64,000 nucleotides of DNA from Gymnopilus junonius (lineage: Eukaryota > Basidiomycota > Agaricomycetes > Agaricales > Galerinaceae): contig JADNYJ010000142.1 of the NCBI GenBank assembly GCA_015501075.1, positions 1-64,000 on the forward strand, given 5' to 3'. Made by a program: the position numbers and the translations under genes. The notes below the pieces were generated by a model. The model worked only from the letters and a program-made list of their open reading frames with translations. It made no database searches and was not told the origin of the DNA. Positions 10,983 to 22,746 of this stretch are shown in pieces; within the stretch, counting starts at the first letter, position 1, and every line of letters starts with the position of its first letter.

Positions 10983-11817
10983 TGATGATGAGTATTCTTT
11001 CGAGTATGGCAATGGGCGGACACAACTTGTTCAGTATTCATTGGACGCAACTCGTACTTTCTGAGGAAAGAAGAGGAAGAAGTGAAGACAACCCATACAT
11101 ATAATCGACTCTGCGTGCTTTGCTTTGCTTGGACCTTCGCCGCTTTCCTTTCCGTCCCATTTTCAACTGTTGATTCTGACATCAATAATCTCAACTCGTG
11201 TGTTTTATATATATATATTAGATTCTGTTGTTGGTTTGTATACTGTACTACTGGGCTCTGTCTGATGCAAAATGTGATGTTTTTATGATGTATATATGAT
11301 TCGACTGAATATTGATGACCAAATTGTTCCGACTCTATTTACCGTCGCCTGTCCCATCATGCACTTCAATGTCAAATGGTAATAGCTCGCCGCCTGACGT
11401 TGCAAGATTGTGAAATGCATCGATGAGAAAATTGCGATACTTTTCAAGAAAGATGATTTATCGAAGGTCTCTTCATCACGTCGAAACTGAAGACGCAGAT
11501 CAAAAGACAAAGTAAGGAAGCGTGGCTTGACAAACCGGTCCTGCGAAAAAAAGTGGTATACACGGAGGAAATCGAATGCTCCGATTTTTTTTTGCCTCGT
11601 CGTCAGTGAAAATCTTGATGGCGAATCACACGCGAAGTTTTCGAGGGCTGGCGGAAGAGCGGGCTCGTACAGCACTTATAGCTACTAGACCTGGGGCCTG
11701 GGCAGTGGCACCTATTGCCACTCTACTTAGGTGATTAATTACATCATCAGCCAATCGAATATCGAACGGTCCCATCTTTCTTCCTTACCACCTCATTCAA
11801 ACCTCACTGGTTAGATA
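10983..11817. other. Intergenic
   Basis: 3' region of the coiled-coil gene and upstream of the next. AT-rich with TATATATATA near 11205. No supported gene. Confidence 0.4.
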
Positions 11818-13021
11818 ATGTCTGCAGTCAACGAAGGAAGAGGTCTGGTCTGACTGGTATAGAGCTCCAACGAGCATTGTCAAGCTTCCGATCGTTGTTT
11901 GAGAAGGCGCAACGGGAGCACGAGATCAACAAGGCGGAAATCCCGGAAGAGGACGAAGACGAAGACGCGGACGCGGAGCTCAAGCATATGGAAGGCGTGA
12001 TTGAATGGCTGCAGGCGAAGGCGGATGGCCCACAGGTCCGTGAAATAACATTATGGATGACAGGTTGACACACAGCTATTCGTTCTCGGGCTTGACTGGT
12101 CAGCATTTGGAGAAATGGGACATCTCCCGCACACAAATCCTCCAATTGAAGTTGGACGCGATCTCTCGTGCAGTCTTGGCAGTCTCTATTGGATCGGATG
12201 AGCTCTGGTCTGCAGACACACTTTATCGTCACCTCCATATGTTGGAGGGGCTCGTTCCACAAAAAGTAAGTTCTAACTATGCCAAATGGTCGCTGGAGAT
12301 ACTTGGCCTTATTACAATCGTTTCATAGAATGAAGCCGCAGCGCGTCTTTGGATTAATGCATTTCTTTACCGCGTTGCTGCCATGACTCCTAGTAATTCG
12401 AGCACGGTCTTGAGTGTTGAACAAGCTGTCCAGTCTATTTCCCTGGCTGCCGGATCCCCCACACACTTTCCGGATATATCGACTGGGCGGTCATAACGAC
12501 GACCAAGAAAAATGCCGGTGCGTCTACTTAGTCCATTGTCTGAACAAACCCTCCTTCAACTCTGCACAGTGGACTATTTGGACAATCCCTACTTGCAGAA
12601 GCTGAAGAAGGAGGATTCTGCCTTGTTCATCTCGGAAGCCAAGGACGCCGAACAGGGTCTTAGTAGTCATGTGCCTCAGGCTCTCGCTGAGATGTATGGA
12701 TGCGCGAGGACAGTAGGGTAAGTCTACTCTCTGATTCTCGTGGCCCGCTCTTTTCAATTATGCAGGAAACCCACGATTCGCGGAGTTTTGACAAATGGAC
12801 ATAGTTGGATATTCCTCATCCTCACACTCAAAGACGGTGGAGGTACCAACTACGTCCAGTCTCGCCCACTGAGCATCTACATAATTCAAAACCTTAATCG
12901 AGAATTGTCAAAAGAGAATATATCTGTCATCTCTGCAATTTTAACATTTTGGGTTTGTCTCACCGTATGTTGTCCAGGAGCTTCGCTGATTTTTTTTCGC
13001 TTGGGGTTAGATGTTGATACT
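11818..13021 (+). pseudogene. Conserved Agaricomycetes-type hypothetical protein, frame-broken
   Basis: Several spliced segments read well. The acidic FRSLFEKAQREHEINKAEIPEEDEDEDAD (to 12033) joins at CAG/CAT to HLEKWDISRTQILQLKLDAI (from about 12102), then to a segment beginning NEAAARLWINAFLYRVAAM (from 12330). Later come a YIDWAVITTTKKNA block, VDYLDNPYLQKLKKEDSALF, and a final GVLTNGHSWIFLILTLKD ... ILTFW block. I associate this combination with an expanded mushroom-specific family of unknown function, but cannot name a Pfam entry. Two problems show. The start (ATGTCTGCAG at about 11818) runs into a stop and does not join the next segment. An extra CA in a CACACA run at about 12463 breaks the frame before YIDWAV. 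Probably a pseudogene. Confidence 0.55.
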
Positions 13022-13302
13022 TAGCCATAAAGAGCTCAATGCTGACGATGATTATTTTGTGTATGATAGTTCATACCCTGGTTAGGAAATTTGTTTGTCT
13101 TCATTTTCTGTATCAATATGGCCCAAATTTTGTGCAAGAAAGACATGGTTTTCACAAAAGTTACTTTGCAATGTTTTGGAGTACATTTTAAATACGCAAG
13201 TTGATTTTTCGCCCACTCTTCTTACAGCCATTTCAATTTTCCGCTGGCGGGTACCTCGACGTCAACGCCAACAGGATCGATGATTTCTCTGGAAGATTCG
13301 AA

Positions 13303-13590
13303 TCACCGTTTAAGCCTTTCTCTGCTTTCGTGTTCGGAGAGGGTGATGCGCTCGTAGAGTCTCCTCAGAGCCTGGTCTCTAAAACCTTCCGAGGCAAGAA
13401 CACAGGTGCATAAAGCATGAATATACTGCCGACTCTTTTCGGACGGGGGTGATCCAGACTGTGCATGACAAAGGGGAGACATAAAATAACGTTCGTCGAT
13501 GATTTTCCCTTGAAGTTCCAAAGGTATGGCATAAGATATGGTGGGTGGAGGATGCTATGTAGTGGCCAGCGGCCAAGAGTCAAACAGATC
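13303..13590 (-). pseudogene. F-box-like N-terminal fragment
   Basis: Minus-strand PLELQGKIIDERYF followed by QYIHALCTCVLASEGFRDQAL and RRLYERITLS. It parallels the neighbouring gene at 14345-15337 (LPFEIRDKIVDD, EYVQALCSCLLVSSDFR, LFTRVTPS). It stops at RLKR at 13303 with no LRR part, so it is a truncated paralogue. Confidence 0.6.
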
Positions 13591-13817
13591 TGAGTCTGAC
13601 GCGACTAGTCACCCCACATGTTCCGCTGGTCACGCACGCGACGCATAATGACGCCAATATGACGCGTCTAGCATTGACAAAGAATCACCGATAACCTGCC
13701 TACTAGGTAATTTTATTACAATCCCCACGAGCCCCTAGGTTCTCTGGCCTTCCATACTAACGACTAGTGACCAGCGTCTGCATTTGCTAGCTCTGAACCT
13801 CCACATACCACCATGAT

Positions 13818-15271
13818 TCATGAAATCGCCGATTTGACGTGAAAAGGGCATGACCATTCCATGGCCAACCTATATTCGACCTTTTTCGAAGTGCTTTTGA
13901 ATACCTCCTCGAGGAGGCCTAATAAATGATCTGCTTCCGCATTTTTGCGTAGATCGAGTCTGTCGCGGACGTGCACCCGTCCACTGATCACTTGGACCGT
14001 GAGCGAAAATAGACGCAGAGCTGGATATTTTGCGCCTGACAGGAGGGACAAGAGCATCTGAATAGAGATCAGGTCCGAAAAACTCTCATAGTTCCGTGCG
14101 CGAAGTTCGTCCATTCTCCACGAATGGAAACATCTATGAGATTGTTCATCGCATGAGATATGTTGAAAAAGGTGTAGATGTTCGAGAGACCGTCCTCCCT
14201 GTCACCACTATGGGGATCTCTGAACGTCCATTCACAGTCAATGGAAAGGCTCTTGAGACTGGTCATTGTGGATATATTTAAGGAACGAGACCACATAGGA
14301 TCTTCATCAGTCTGCGTCAATAAACTATCTGGAATCCTAGAAAATTAAGAACTGCCTACCAGCGAGGTTAATGATATTCTTTCGAGTGAGTTTGCACAGA
14401 TGTCAATGATATTTGATAATTTTTGCAAATCGCGTTGAGAGGCGGTTGGTGATGTTTTGAGGCACTGCAGATTTGTTAAGAGAGGCTGCAATGATTGGAG
14501 GTCTTCATGGCGGTATAACAGATCTGTGAAAAAAGTCTGTAACTGAAGGGTCGGGATATTTTCCATGTCAAAGCTCTTTTTGGAGGGTAGAAGGCCCGCC
14601 CATGACTGTAGAGGATCGTATTCAAGATATAGGTGCGTGTAGCGTACGTCCTCAAAAAGGGTAGCGGGGAAAGTGATTATATTTCTGAAATTGACAGAAG
14701 CGAGAAAAGGTGATTTCATCAGATACCCCAACGCATACCGGAATTTTGAGTGCAGGGAAGACCATTCGGCAGACTGGCTCGAAATGGATTTATTGGTCAC
14801 GTCATTGTTAAAAGCAAGCTGAAAAGTTTGAATTCCATAATATTTCCCTCGAAGTTTGCGAATAATGTAGTTCAGACTTCGGCTTTTCTTGGCCCAGTCC
14901 TTCCTGTGACGTTCGTTTTTGCGCACTGCGAGACTGAAGTTCAAGGAAAAATGCTTGATGTATGGGGCGATGCCGTCCTTAAATTCAGATCTTGAAAGAT
15001 TGCGAGGGGGATCCACGATTTTACGAAGGAGAAGAATGCGTTTCTTAAACTTCTTTGGGTCATTTTCATCCTTGGACGGTGTAACTCGTGTGAAAAGCTT
15101 TCCAAGAACTCGAAATCGGAAATCCGACGACACCAAGAGGCAGGAACACAACGCTTGTACATATTCACAATCTCTGGCGCAGGGTACGGCTGCCGGGTTT
15201 GACAGTGTGGACATGAGGTAGATGTCATCCACAATTTTATCACGGATTTCAAAAGGTAAAGTAAGTGCCAT
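13818..15271 (-). pseudogene. F-box/LRR-like protein, in-frame stop and frameshift
   Basis: The likely start is the ATG at 15271 (MALTLPFEIRDKIVDDIYLM); an upstream in-frame Met exists at 15337. The N-terminal LPFEIRDKIVDD has the shape of the short F-box start seen in mushroom F-box-like families. The remainder has scattered leucines (YTHLYLEYDPLQSW, LQSLQPLLTNLQCLKTSP) but no clear LRR consensus. The frame runs to TAA at 14345-14347 and continues in the same frame after it (IPDSLLTQTDEDPMWS). It shifts near 14090-14110 to reach SFSDLISIQMLLSLLSGAKYPALRLFSL. One nonsense and one frameshift suggest a pseudogene, or a shorter protein ending at 14345. F-box proteins recruit substrates to SCF ubiquitin ligases. 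Confidence 0.6.
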
Positions 15272-15446
15272 GCTAGAGTTTGGTTGTGGTTGGGAATAAG
15301 GAGAGGTCGGTTGGAGAGTTATACATGCTGAACCCATGAGGGTTGCCGCTAATTTGAAGGTGCGGGAAGCACGTGATGCATCCCATTTTGAATGACGCGA
15401 CGCGACCAGTTATTCAAAATTTCCTTCTTGTCCTCATATCCCAGGA

Positions 15447-16479
15447 ATGCCTTCCTCAGCCCCTAATTTAGTGATCCCCCTCGCGACTTCAGAGATGCCG
15501 ACGTGCAACCCCAACTTAATGCCATTCCACATCAACTATAGTGGACTTGCAGCTGTCTCTGCTTACATGCGGGTGGAAAAAGCGGTATCAGAAGCGTTGA
15601 CCACAGAGGACGCGAAGGACGGCATCTCGAAGCAAGCGAACACAACTCACACGCTATTAGGACTACCAGGTGCTTCAGCTGCGGTACCTTCCCCCGACAA
15701 CATGAAAATACAAGAGAACGTGTCGGTGTCTGCCTGGTGGCTCAACCAACATTGTTGAACCTAGAGGAAGACCAGAAGATGCAGATTTCCCTGTCTACGA
15801 TGCAAAGCATTGAAAGCGTTAACTGTTCAAGCACTACCCTGTCCATCGCCACAGGATCGACCCTAGTCATTGGCTCCGAAGCATCCTTCACCTCAGAACC
15901 AACTCAAGCGTCTCTGCCTCCACCAGCACTCGAAGACGCCGACAGACGATTCGTGTCGACCTTCCGTGGACGTACTATTCATGGATTGACAGTTGACCTT
16001 CCGTCTGGCTGCGGCGGGTTGGTCTTCCAAAGTGAATCGGAAGATACCAGTTCGAATCCAACAAAAAAGGAAAATACTGCGGCGAAAGGCAAAGCAAAAT
16101 CAGGAGGGATGGAAGCAGCAGGGAGGTCTCGTGGAAGGCTGACGCGCAGTGCTGTTTCCAAACGTCCGGAGGTAATCGCTGTCGAAGATGACGATGTGGA
16201 AATGGCGGACCCTGAGCATCATCGCAAATTAGTGGCCCAAGTAACGACCCAGACGCTGAGGTAACTACGCTGGATGACCGTCCTGTTCGAAATCTCGTGC
16301 CCAAGTCACAATTTTCTTCCTTCACTCTGTGGCATGCAGATCGACCTGTGGACAAAGGGAGCGATGAATACTTCCGGACTTCGACGGAATGGATATCACT
16401 CGCCCATGAGGTATTTCTCTTCCTTTTCCTCAAGCAGTTTACTCATTTGAGTCGTCAGATTCATCGAACTGATTTATGA
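15447..16479 (+). CDS. RNH203: Ribonuclease H2 subunit C
   Basis: Four exons restore one frame: 15447-15669, 15719-16240, 16306-16410, 16459-16479, all with GT-AG introns. The N-terminus has MPFHINYSGLAAVSAYM, matching the (L/M)PFH(I/V)xYxGPAPxSxY motif of RNase H2C. The middle has FVSTFRGRTIHGLTVDLPSG, the second conserved block. The C-terminus has FSSFTLWHADRPVDKGSDEY ... EWISLAHEIHR, typical of the fungal subunit. It is a non-catalytic subunit of the trimeric RNase H2, which removes ribonucleotides and RNA-DNA hybrids in the nucleus. A linker of about 150 residues rich in Ser, Thr and Lys lies between blocks. The apparent frame changes at about 15700 and 16245 are explained by introns, not mutations. 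Confidence 0.85.
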
Positions 16480-17208
16480 CCTGTGTAATACCAGTTTCTG
16501 TAGTATGTCTCCTTTGTAAATCCCAATACCCTTAGTGTTCAGACTTACAGCCCAATAAGCTAGTGCTCTTCCTCTGTCAACATGCCAACCAAATCAGACA
16601 AGATACGCCGTCAGTCTGCCAGGATGGATTGATATCTGCTCGTTGCCTCTCACTGCAAAGGACCTTCGATGATACAAGTTGGACTTCACGGCAAATTGCT
16701 GCTGGTTCCGTTCGGACGAATTCATTGAGCAATTCCATCTTTACATCCATCTGTGGCCCACGGCAGTTGCCCCTCACTATAACAGAGAGCGATTTAATAT
16801 AACGTCGCTGTGTCACAGCTTTGACACTCAATCTCAGCTCTCAGTTCCAAATGTTGTCTTTGCCTTCGACCTGGTACAACTCCGGTCAGCTAGCGAGGCG
16901 ACTCGTCAATGGCAATTGATGCGCCTATCGATGCCGAACTCGGCTCAAAAATATCTCTGCGCATGTGGACATTGAAGTGAGATTGACAATTTCGACAAAT
17001 TCCCATCTACTACTTGGCACACCGTGGTCAGAAATGGAATTTGTTCGGTGGCAAGTGATGTGAAAGATGAAGTCTGAGTCTGGATCGGCATACAAAACTG
17101 CCAAGTAGGACTCAAGTGTCCCTCTACTTTTCCCATCGAAGCATCCGGCCCTTGTAGACTGCAGCCGCCACGTTGCGTGGCCAACCTTTGGCGCGAGCTC
17201 AAGCCCCC
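16480..17208. other. Intergenic
   Basis: Only unsupported short ORFs. Contains the probable promoter of the following gene. Confidence 0.35.
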
Positions 17209-19110
17209 ATGGAGCATGGCATCCCAGGAATATCTACGCTCTTCTCGAGCCTGAATTCTACCAAGGTGCGTATCCAGAGAAGTTTTACACTTGCTGCGTC
17301 GCCTGACGACATCGTAACAAGTATGCAACTGGTTTGTCTCTCCCCATAGGCCATACAACGCGGGGGACTTCGAAAAAAACTCACGATTTGTATTGAAATT
17401 TCTTAGTTGCTTCGGCTACTGTCTTACTGTGGGATATTGCCTTGACTTTGGACTTAGAGGTCTGTAAATTTGGCCCATATTCTGTCGAAGCTCTGTCTTT
17501 ATCGACATCTATTGTTTTCAGATATCTCGGGTGTGGAAGGTAAAAAAGACTTTGGGAACATCTCTATTCTTCGTGGTACGTGATGCGATGAACTTTCTTG
17601 GATCATCTTCTCATTCCGCTCAAGAATCGCTACATGCCACCCTGTTGTTCGCCTACGATCTCTATTGTAGGAGTTCGTGCTAGTTGCAAGCCTCTATGAC
17701 TAATTTAATTCTCGTAGCCCAATTTCTTTTTTCGCCGTCGATCATAGTACGTCCTTGATCTTGGCTCTTTCTGGTCAATGTTAATTAAGCGATAATTGGC
17801 AGTTGTGCGCTTTACCTTGTTTGCTATGGGAGTCTCTTAGGCTGACTCGCTTATAGCTGCAAGAACTATGAAATATCGTCATCGATTCTGGATCTGGTAT
17901 CCATTGGAGTAATAGAATGTGAATGTTCCTCGCAAATTCCGTTTGGCATCAAAACTCATCTACCAACTTTTCAAGGCATCCTTGTCATGAGAACGCATGC
18001 CCTATACCAACATAAATTTATACTGTCCCTTCTCGTATTTTTATGTCTGGTGGGTTGCTTTACTGCCCCAAATCTGGTCTGCCTTCTTGAAGTCGATAAA
18101 ATCTGGCAGATATCAGTCGCTGTCATGTTGACTTGTTTGCTCATCGTCGTCAGATATGAGACATGTATGTTTTTATTTCTGCTTTCTTTTCAACTGATTA
18201 AGAAGGCTTTCATCAGTCATCCAGCAAGCACCATTGGCTCTCGGGGTTGTCTGTCGGGCTGCACCAGCCCCTTTGTCAGCCTCTTTTGATTGCCTTCTGG
18301 TACCGTTCTTTGTTTTTGAAACTCGTCGGTTATGTTGCTTGATTACTCTGGTCTTAATTCTGATATTCTATTCTGATAGTGGTTTTCGCACTTACTCTTT
18401 GGAAGTCGTATACGTCGGGTAGGTTATTTTACAGACCGTCATCAAGTGCTGTATTGATTGAACCGTGCCAGCCAAAGTAATGAAACTAACGCAGTCCATG
18501 AATATTATCAAAGTACTCGCACGAGATGGTAAGAAATCGTCGAAATTGATAATCAGTCAAACTGATATATTTTGGCCTTACAGGCATTTTATACTACGTT
18601 GGTAAGTATAATTTTCTGCCTGTATTATATGGCTTATGAACTTGACCTTCTTCCTGTCTGTCAGTGATCATTTGTGAGTGATACTGGGTTGCTTCCCCAA
18701 TACCTCTGTTCCTAATCATAGACGTACAGCTATTTCCTTGTGCAACTTTTTGATATGGATTCTTGATCCATTCGCATCATATGTTGCTGTCGGCCTCCTC
18801 AAAAGTCTCCAAGCAACGATCTGCTCAAGGTAAGTTTATTCGACCAGTCCAAGATTCAGCGAAAATTTGACAATCTTCATGCAGATTATTGCTCAACCTG
18901 CGTGATATTTTAGCAAAGAAAGCGCCGACTATGTCCCAGTTTGAGCACGATTTTCCAGGGTCCTTGATAAACCTGGATGTTCTTGAAAGCTCCTCGGAGT
19001 CACAGCAAAGCCAAGGTACTTCGAATAATGGCCGAAATGGTGAGATGAGGGATATGCGCACTACTCCGTTCCGTTCGTCAGCGAGAGCTTCTACTTCACA
19101 AGACTTTTAA
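17209..19110 (+). pseudogene. DUF6533-type multi-pass membrane protein, copy 1, frameshifted
   Basis: Homologous exon by exon to the gene at 19969-21828. Recognisable parts: ASATVLLWDIALTLDLE (about 17408-17459), ISRVWKVKKTLGTSLFF, NRYMPP, VMRTHALYQHKFILSLLVFLCLVG (about 17970-18050), KSLQATICSR with LLLNLRDILAKKAPT, and a hydrophilic tail ending STSQDF at 19110. WD..LTLD(L/I)E and NRYxPP are hallmarks of the basidiomycete DUF6533 family of membrane proteins of unknown function. After NRYMPP one base is missing relative to copy 2, so the expected LLFAYDLYC falls in another frame. The first exon and start are uncertain. Confidence 0.6.
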
Positions 19111-19968
19111 CTTATTAAACTGTACAAGGGCAGACCTTCATAGCACAGACAGCACTGTATATCAATCAATCATGAAAATCAAAATGTACTTCTATCCTTC
19201 CAATTTTCAATAAAGTCCCGAAAGCCCTTCCGATCATGTTACTTGTCGTTATGCCCGCTGATGGATAACGTTTCGAAGGTTGGAAGGCCTTCACTGCGCT
19301 ACTCATCGACGGGAAACTGGATGTCTGTCCCATACTCCTGTATATCCGCTATTTCCTGAGCCTTCAGGAATTATCAAAAATCGAACTTCAATTTGTTTCT
19401 ATCACCACTTCTCGTAGGCATCACCGGGATACCCAGGTATTCTCGTGGTGTATCATTCTCACTCTTGTTGATCATGACTAAAGATGCTCTCAGGGGACTT
19501 CTAGCATGGCATAGCCACGGTGAATTTGAGCGGTCTTGTTGAGTTAGAATCCTATAATTTCACTATCAGCAACCAGGGGTGATCTAAACCCTTCGAAGAG
19601 CGTCCCGATTCCTATTTATGCACCTTCGAGGGAAGGTGAGGGCTACATTTTCGCAGGAGTGTCAGACTGAGCAGGCAAGAAATGCCCAGGGGCCTAATGA
19701 GGGTAGCTTCTTAAGGATCGCACAGTTATTCATCAAAGGAGTGATCCACATGGTACTGCCTTCCTCCCAGACTCATCTAACGCGAGTTTCGCCGGTACCA
19801 TAACATATCAGCAAGGCCTCAAATTAAAGATATAACGGTGAGTGGTGCAGGTCGTCAAGGCCATGGTCTTTTCCCTCTTCCATCCAGTTTGTTGACCGCC
19901 CAAAGCCTTATCGTTTACATCCTGAAGAAAGTTCAGCAAACGATTCTAGCAGTATACCTCGAAGGCGA
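19111..19968. other. Intergenic between the DUF6533 pair
   Basis: No supported gene. An ORF at 19618-19803 has no recognisable features. Confidence 0.4.
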
Positions 19969-21828
19969 ATGTTAGAAGATGCACAGATGTCAGGCACTAA
20001 TGAGGCGCAGGCCCTCCTGATCCATCTGCTTTCTGATTTAACTACGACAAGGGTAAGTAATCGCTCCAAATATGCGAATTCCTCAAACCAATTCGTCAAT
20101 CGATTTCTAGTATCTAACCTGTGGGTCAATTTATATGAAGCCGAATGTTGTCGCAAATAGAACTGACGTACACCTCAAACGATAGTGGGAGCCACGACTG
20201 TTTTGGTGTGGGATATGCTGGCAACGCTGGACATAGAGGTAAAGGGTTTCAGGGCCCCTGAAGAGTTCTTCATCGACGCGCATTGTTCACAGGTGCAAAG
20301 GGTATGGTTCGGAAAGAAAACCTTCGGAACTTCCTTGTTCTTTTTCGTCAGTTTCGCGATTTTTATCGTGGAAGCATACTGATCCTGGCTTCGCAGAACC
20401 GTTACCTGCCACCATTGGTGTTGCTCTATAATCTGTATTGTAAGAGCTTGACAGAAACGAGCGAGTGAAAGAAACTGACTTACGCCGGAATGGATGATTA
20501 ACTCGAAGACATATTCCAACCCAACCCTTCCACTGAGGTACGTGCCCTGTTCCGGGTCAATTCTAAGTATGTGCTGACCTTTTTGAAGTTGTAAGGCAGC
20601 TTAAAACTGCAAGACGAGAGACAAAACTAACTTCGTCTAATAATGACAGTTGCAAATCCTTCGAGATATGGTATTGCTCACTGAGCCTTCTTTCCGTTGC
20701 ATCTGTATCTTGCAAGTTGCTTTTTTTTTTGAGACATGGAGCGATAATGACAAGCATATCTGGCTAGGTGTCTTGATAATGCGCACAAACGCCCTTTATC
20801 GAAGCAAAACCCTATTGTATGTGCTGATGTTCTTAGGATTCGTAAGTAAACGGGCCGGTTATCGGTGTGAAGTGCTCACCAAAAATCTTTACTGGTTTAC
20901 CAGCTATCAGTCGCCAATATGTTTATATGTTTTCTAGTTATATATTTCAACACCAACTGGACACCTGTGATCCCTCCTGGATATATTGGATCTACGCATT
21001 GCCTTGCTCGATGCTCGTCCACAACATGTGTGACCGTACAAACACTTTTCTGGGTCCCGTTTTCCCTATTTGAAACTCGTAAGTTTTGACATGTTCTGGG
21101 ACTAGAGAAAATATTTCTGAGCAAGCTAAATTTGCAGTTATGGCCGTTCTGACAATTAAAAAATACTATTGTGATTGTGCGTTTTGCCACCGCTTCCAGT
21201 GAATTTCAGGTTTACATTTGATTACAGATAAGAGGCGACAAGATCGTTCCCTCGTGGTGGCGATAGTAGTGCGTGATGGTAAGTACCCAGCACTCGAAAG
21301 TAGCCGGATTTATTAAAGCATATTCTAGGATTTGTGTATTATTTTGGTCAGTAATTTTTTTGGACTTCCAGATGAAGACTAACTTTACCCAAATCGGCAT
21401 TCTCAGTTATCATATGTGAGTTGCTAGCCTCTGGAGGCAAAGCTTACATCAACTTTGAATTCGTTCAACAGCACTTTGTATCTTTAATATTGTCTTGTGG
21501 GTCGCGGTGCAGACGCATTCATATTCGTTTCTCGCCATTGCGATCTCAAAGAGTCTACAATCAACTATTTGCTCAAGGTAAGTCGCAACGTCTGCACGAA
21601 AAGTCAAGATCTAACGAGTGATTGACTAGGATGTTGCTCAACGTACGAGGACTACTGGATACGAACGTGTTTGACGGAACAAATTCCAGGTTTTCGTTCA
21701 GGCGTAACAGCACCGAGGGAGGCGACCAGGATGGGACGTTGCTGCACCTGACTCAGTCGGTTCGGTCATCGGTGGTTGACCTTGATGAACCATGGGAGGA
21801 TTACACGTATGATGAAGGCGGCCGATGA
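19969..21828 (+). CDS. DUF6533-type multi-pass membrane protein, copy 2
   Basis: About ten short exons. Those placed with confidence are 19969-20052, 20111-20120 (only 10 bases), 20186-20238, 20293-20346, 20397-20439 and the last, about 21622-21828. Spliced, it gives LGATTVLVWDMLATLDIE, VQRVWFGKKTFGTSLFFF, NRYLPPLVLLYNLY, YIFQPNPSTE, CKSFEIWYCSLSLLSVAS, LIMRTNALYRSKTLLYVLMFLGF, TLFWVPFSLFETLMAVLTIKKYY, VAIVVRDGFVYYF, TLYLFNIVLWVAVQTHSYSFLAIAISKSLQSTICSR, then MLLNVRGLLD and a polar tail. Six or seven hydrophobic segments are apparent. DUF6533 proteins are abundant in mushrooms and of unknown function; a receptor-like topology is sometimes suggested but unproven. No frame break found, so this is the intact member of the tandem pair. 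Confidence 0.7.
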
Positions 21829-21902
21829 CCAGAATAGCGTAGCTGGAAAAAAGAGCAAAGGCGATCTGTCCGGGTGAAGCTTCTACCATACAGAAGAACG
21901 GA

Positions 21903-22392
21903 CTACGAATGTATAGGCATGTATGTATTTCTATGAAATTTTGTTAATTTAATTGTATCGATTACATATAATGATTTATTTACCTTGGAACGACGTTTAG
22001 ACTTGATCACATCTTTTCGCAGCACTAGAACAAGGGCAGCGGCAAACTCTCCCGGTGTTTCAAGCCTTAGGGCATCATTCACAGGCAAACCTTGAGGCGA
22101 CCCAAAGCGCCGGCTTTTAGACTCGAAGACATATACCGGTCCAATTTCTCTCAAGCAATAGACCTCCTGAGAAAAAGGAAATAGGCTATTCAAGCCACCT
22201 GCAATAGAGTTACCTCTGTCGCCACGTGGGATCCTCCTGCAATCCGGGAGGTGGGAGATGCAGCTTGTAAACGATCAAGTTGACATTGGGTCTGCTACCC
22301 ACTGGGGTTTCGAGGACGCGGAAATGTATTGCTCGTGGTAGAAAGCCAGGACTTTGGTTTGAAGAGGACCGGGCCTGAGGTTGCCTAAGCAT
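21903..22392 (-). CDS. Small hypothetical protein, two exons
   Basis: Starts at 22392 (MLRQPQARSSSNQSPGF) with a Pro/Arg-rich start, then RAIHFRVLETPVGSRPNVNLIVYKLHLPPPGLQEDPTW. A second exon begins about 22150-22190 with EVYCLREIGPVYVFESKSRRFGSPQGL and LRLETPGEFAAALVLVLRKD, ending near 21903 or at a further junction at 21980. The splice between the exons is unclear: the best donor GTAACT (22214) does not restore phase with the best acceptor CTCAG. About 150 residues. No family recognised. The amino-acid pattern looks like a real protein rather than a shadow ORF. Confidence 0.45.
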
Positions 22393-22746
22393 TGCCGGTT
22401 CGGGGAAATTTTTCGGAGGTCATGTATACGACCCATAGCAAAGCTTTAACCGTGGCCTAAGTGGCGAAATGTGGAAAGGTGAAGCGAATAAAGCAGTAAA
22501 AAAGGGCTGAACTGCGCTGTGTTCAGTGACCCGCTAACATCTGCATTGCTGAAAGTACAACCAGGATTGAATTATGGAAAAAAGTGGAAATGTCGGGGAT
22601 CGAACGGAAGGCGGGAAGTCAGGTGTGACCGCCATCAGGACACGTCAGTGACCACCTCTCCTGGTCCATAAATACCATGTGCACTCACGACAGATCTCTT
22701 TCCCTAAACTTTCTCTCTCTTGACCACAATACCAACGACCTACAAC

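Noticed and set aside
15660..16310. Apparent frameshifts in RNase H2C
   Set aside because: Introns 15670-15718 and 16241-16305 restore a single frame, so no mutation is needed.
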